A stretch of 6,684 bases of DNA from Candidatus Falkowiibacteriota bacterium (GTDB lineage Bacteria > Patescibacteriota > Patescibacteriia > CAIXNZ01 > JADLGS01): assembly GCA_020849205.1 (NCBI GenBank), contig JADLGS010000094.1, positions 1-6,684 on the forward strand, written 5' to 3'. Positions 5,307 to 6,684 of this stretch are shown one piece after another. How positions within the stretch are numbered: position 1 is the first letter of the stretch; the number at the start of each line of letters is the position of its first letter. A model generated the notes under the pieces. The model made no database searches, was not told where the DNA came from, and worked only from the letters and a program-made list of their open reading frames with translations. The position numbers were made by a program, and so were the translations under genes.

Positions 5307-5912
5307 CTAGAGCCCGTAGTTTTCTTTGAGCTCATCAATTTTACCACTCATAATGTGTTTTTGCTCTTCTTGTTTTTCTTGCCATGAGAAAGTAGTGCTT
5401 GAGTATTGAGCTTGGAGGCGTTGATGAGCAGTGATTGCAGCATCGGCAGGAGAGAGTTGTGATGACAATTCTTGGAATGTTACCTGACAAATACGCTCAC
5501 CGGGGAAGAGACGCACTGATTGATAGCTTGTATTGTTTTTGATAGGAATCATGAGCTGACCTTGATATCCTGAGTCGATAACTCCAGAGATATCTACCGT
5601 CAAACCTCTTCGATTAAATGAAGATCTCGGAAAGAGATTACCCATGAGTTCGAGGTTTTTGATATGTAAAGATTCAAGGGTAGTTGCGATTACGTATTCA
5701 CCGGGTAGTACGTCAAAGAATTGTCCCGGCAAAAGATTTACGATTTCAAAGAAATTCTTGTTACCTAGATTATTCAGGTAGTCGATTGCGAGCGCGGTTC
5801 TTCCTTTTTGTGTCATTTCCCATGTCTTTCCAACATAAAAAGTATAACCAAGGCGCAAGTCGACTGAATGTGGTTGTAATTGAAAAGCGTCGATGTTGGG
5901 GGTAAATACCAA
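5307..5912 (-). CDS. dCTP deaminase/dUTPase-superfamily protein; dUTPase-like motif, in-frame TGA upstream
   Basis: Members of this trimeric all-beta fold hydrolyse dUTP to dUMP + PPi, deaminate dCTP, or do both; either activity feeds ThyA. Numbering from the TTG at 5912, QPHSVDLRLG (13-22) is the Dcd-type first motif, FPRSSFNRRGL (94-104) the phosphate-binding motif, ISGVIDSGYQGQLM (108-121) the third motif with the catalytic Asp at 113, and LFPGERICQVTF (135-146) the following strand. GVIDSGYQGQLM is close to E. coli dUTPase (GLIDSDYQGQLM), and the residue that aligns with the deaminase catalytic Glu (E. coli Dcd E138) is Pro123. I therefore favour dUTPase activity, although the N-terminus is Dcd-like. 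The tail (170-201) lacks an obvious dUTPase Gly-rich motif V. The true frame probably began at ATG 5963 (218 aa) but is interrupted by TGA at 5915-5913. TTG 5912, directly after it, is the only plausible restart before motif 1. Annotators may call it dcd. Confidence 0.85.
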   Translation of the reverse strand: MVFTPNIDAFQLQPHSVDLRLGYTFYVGKTWEMTQKGRTALAIDYLNNLGNKNFFEIVNLLPGQFFDVLPGEYVIATTLESLHIKNLELMGNLFPRSSFNRRGLTVDISGVIDSGYQGQLMIPIKNNTSYQSVRLFPGERICQVTFQELSSQLSPADAAITAHQRLQAQYSSTTFSWQEKQEEQKHIMSGKIDELKENYGL

Positions 5913-5963
5913 TCAACCGGCTTTAATGTTGTGTAATATTTCTGTTTTAGTGAGTATCGACAT
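5910..5963 (-). other. Dcd-type N-terminal codons cut off by an in-frame TGA
   Basis: From the ATG at 5963, in the same frame as the downstream CDS, the codons read MSILTKTEILHNIKAG, then TGA (5915-5913), then TTG (5912). This is the expected first helix of the Dcd family (E. coli Dcd ends the equivalent stretch with EGRLSINP), with the TGA at the place of that Arg. CGA, AGA or GGA would each become TGA by one substitution. The segment overlaps the last 17 nt of folA, a typical operon overlap. Possible readings: a sequencing or assembly error, a recent nonsense mutation, restart at TTG, or readthrough. Confidence 0.75.
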
Positions 5964-6480
5964 GTTTACTATAGGTTGTAAAAATCATCACCGTGTCATT
6001 TTCTGTAATTGGTTCGCTTATTGACTCAATTACGAAGTGTCTTGGGAGTGGTGGGAAAAAGACGTCACATTCAAAATCTTTTGAGATTATGGTGATAATA
6101 ACTTTTGAGCACGATGGGTGAGACAGCGCTGTGGTATACAGCATTGCTCCACCGATTACAAAAATCTCGCCTCCAGTACTTGTATTCTCTAATGATTGAA
6201 GCGCTTCGTCAAGAGAGGGGAAAATTGCTACCTCTGGTGGTACGTTAAGCTCTTGATTTGAGGAGATTACAATGTTGGTCCGTAAAGGTAGAGGGCGATA
6301 CTGTTGCGGTAATGATTCCCAGGTTTTTCTCCCCATAATAACAGTGTTATGGCCATTGCCTTTGGTCGTTTTTGCAAAAAATTTAAGATCACTTGGGAGA
6401 TGCCAAGGGATTGTGTTATTTTTTCCTATTCCGTTACGTGAATCACAAGCGACTATACAGGTGAATTGTGGTAATGACAT
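5947..6480 (-). CDS. folA: Dihydrofolate reductase
   Basis: DHFR reduces dihydrofolate to tetrahydrofolate with NADPH, restoring the cofactor that ThyA oxidises. The protein is complete at 177 aa (family about 160-190). Visible motifs: CIVACDSRNGIGKNNTIPWH (8-27), LPSDLKFF (28-35) with the catalytic acid Asp31 equivalent to E. coli Asp27, VIMGRKTWESLP (47-58) for NADPH binding, IFVIGGAMLYTTAL (106-119) with the conserved GG, and the C-terminal strand VMIFTTYSK (164-172). Its ATG directly follows the thyA stop (TAG-ATG), with no Shine-Dalgarno sequence, so translation is probably coupled to thyA. Its last 17 nt overlap the start of the dcd/dut frame. The stop is TAA. Confidence 0.97.
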   Translation of the reverse strand: MSLPQFTCIVACDSRNGIGKNNTIPWHLPSDLKFFAKTTKGNGHNTVIMGRKTWESLPQQYRPLPLRTNIVISSNQELNVPPEVAIFPSLDEALQSLENTSTGGEIFVIGGAMLYTTALSHPSCSKVIITIISKDFECDVFFPPLPRHFVIESISEPITENDTVMIFTTYSKHVDTH

Positions 6481-6684
6481 CTAGACTGCAATTTCAAATT
6501 TAATAAATGGATCGTGTTCGTATCCAACGAGTTCAAAGTCATCTATTGTTAATTCGTGCATTGGCTTGTTGGCAATTTTGATGGTAGGAAGTTTTTTTGG
6601 TGTGCGAGTCAGCTGTTCCTTGATTCCTTCTATGTGATTTTTATAGATATGAGCATCGCCAATAGTGTGAATAAAATACCGTGG
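6481..6684 (-). CDS. thyA: Thymidylate synthase, C-terminal 67 residues (cut by window edge)
   Basis: ThyA methylates dUMP to dTMP using 5,10-methylene-tetrahydrofolate and releases dihydrofolate, the substrate of the adjacent DHFR. Translating the minus strand from 6684 gives PRYFIHTIGDAHIYKNHIEG, then a segment with KEQLTRTPKKLP, and the C-terminus YEHDPFIKFEIAV before TAG (6483-6481). GDAHIYxNH with QLxRxPxxLP is the ThyA nucleotide-binding signature, and the Ile-Lys-Phe...AV end is the conserved ThyA tail that closes the active site. The catalytic Cys lies upstream, outside the window. It is complete at this 3' end and abuts folA with no intergenic base. Confidence 0.96.
   Translation of the reverse strand, partial: PRYFIHTIGDAHIYKNHIEGIKEQLTRTPKKLPTIKIANKPMHELTIDDFELVGYEHDPFIKFEIAV

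Noticed and set aside
1..6684. Wholesale UGA reassignment (Gly, code 25, or Trp, code 4)
   Set aside because: Genes such as gatB, tmk and folA contain normal GGN glycines and TGG tryptophans and no internal TGA; reassigned AT-rich genomes use TGA as a sense codon often. One TGA in about 2,100 codons does not support it.

Overview
The window looks like a compact, moderately AT-rich bacterial chromosome with short intergenic spaces. Gene content and protein style (a Cys-rich GatB variant, a Tmk of the DFPQYG/DRYDAS type, short leaders, few Shine-Dalgarno sites) fit a Patescibacteria (CPR)-like genome. This placement is inference from protein style only; no marker gene here fixes the taxon.

Layout. 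On the + strand lie the 3' three quarters of miaA (tRNA dimethylallyltransferase, cut by the left edge), then an unrecognised 165-aa protein with the only strong Shine-Dalgarno sequence in the window. It converges on a minus-strand unrecognised, acidic, mostly helical protein; the two ORFs overlap by 8 nt inside one palindromic hairpin that supplies both TAG stop codons. The rest is on the minus strand. Read in transcription order from the right edge: thyA (3' end only), folA (DHFR), a dCTP deaminase/dUTPase-superfamily gene, a 7-bp-repeat hairpin region, tmk (dTMP kinase), a polytopic membrane protein, gatB, and a strong terminator.

The theme of the minus-strand block is dTTP supply. A dUTPase/deaminase-fold enzyme would provide dUMP, ThyA methylates it to dTMP while oxidising methylene-tetrahydrofolate to dihydrofolate, DHFR regenerates tetrahydrofolate, and Tmk phosphorylates dTMP to dTDP. 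thyA and folA abut as TAG-ATG, and the dcd/dut reading frame begins inside folA. The tmk unit (tmk, membrane protein, gatB) appears to have its own promoter, and gatB ends at a 12-bp stem terminator.

Most notable points. (1) The dcd/dut gene has an in-frame TGA after 16 well-conserved N-terminal codons, and the residue matching the deaminase catalytic Glu is Pro, so the local motif reads like a dUTPase. (2) A 119-nt inverted repeat made of about 15 copies of a TCTAAAC-like heptamer lies between dcd/dut and tmk and appears to double as terminator and -35 element. (3) Both minus-strand terminators run directly into the next gene's promoter. (4) A shared palindrome encodes both convergent stop codons. 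(5) None of the nine visible stop codons is TGA.
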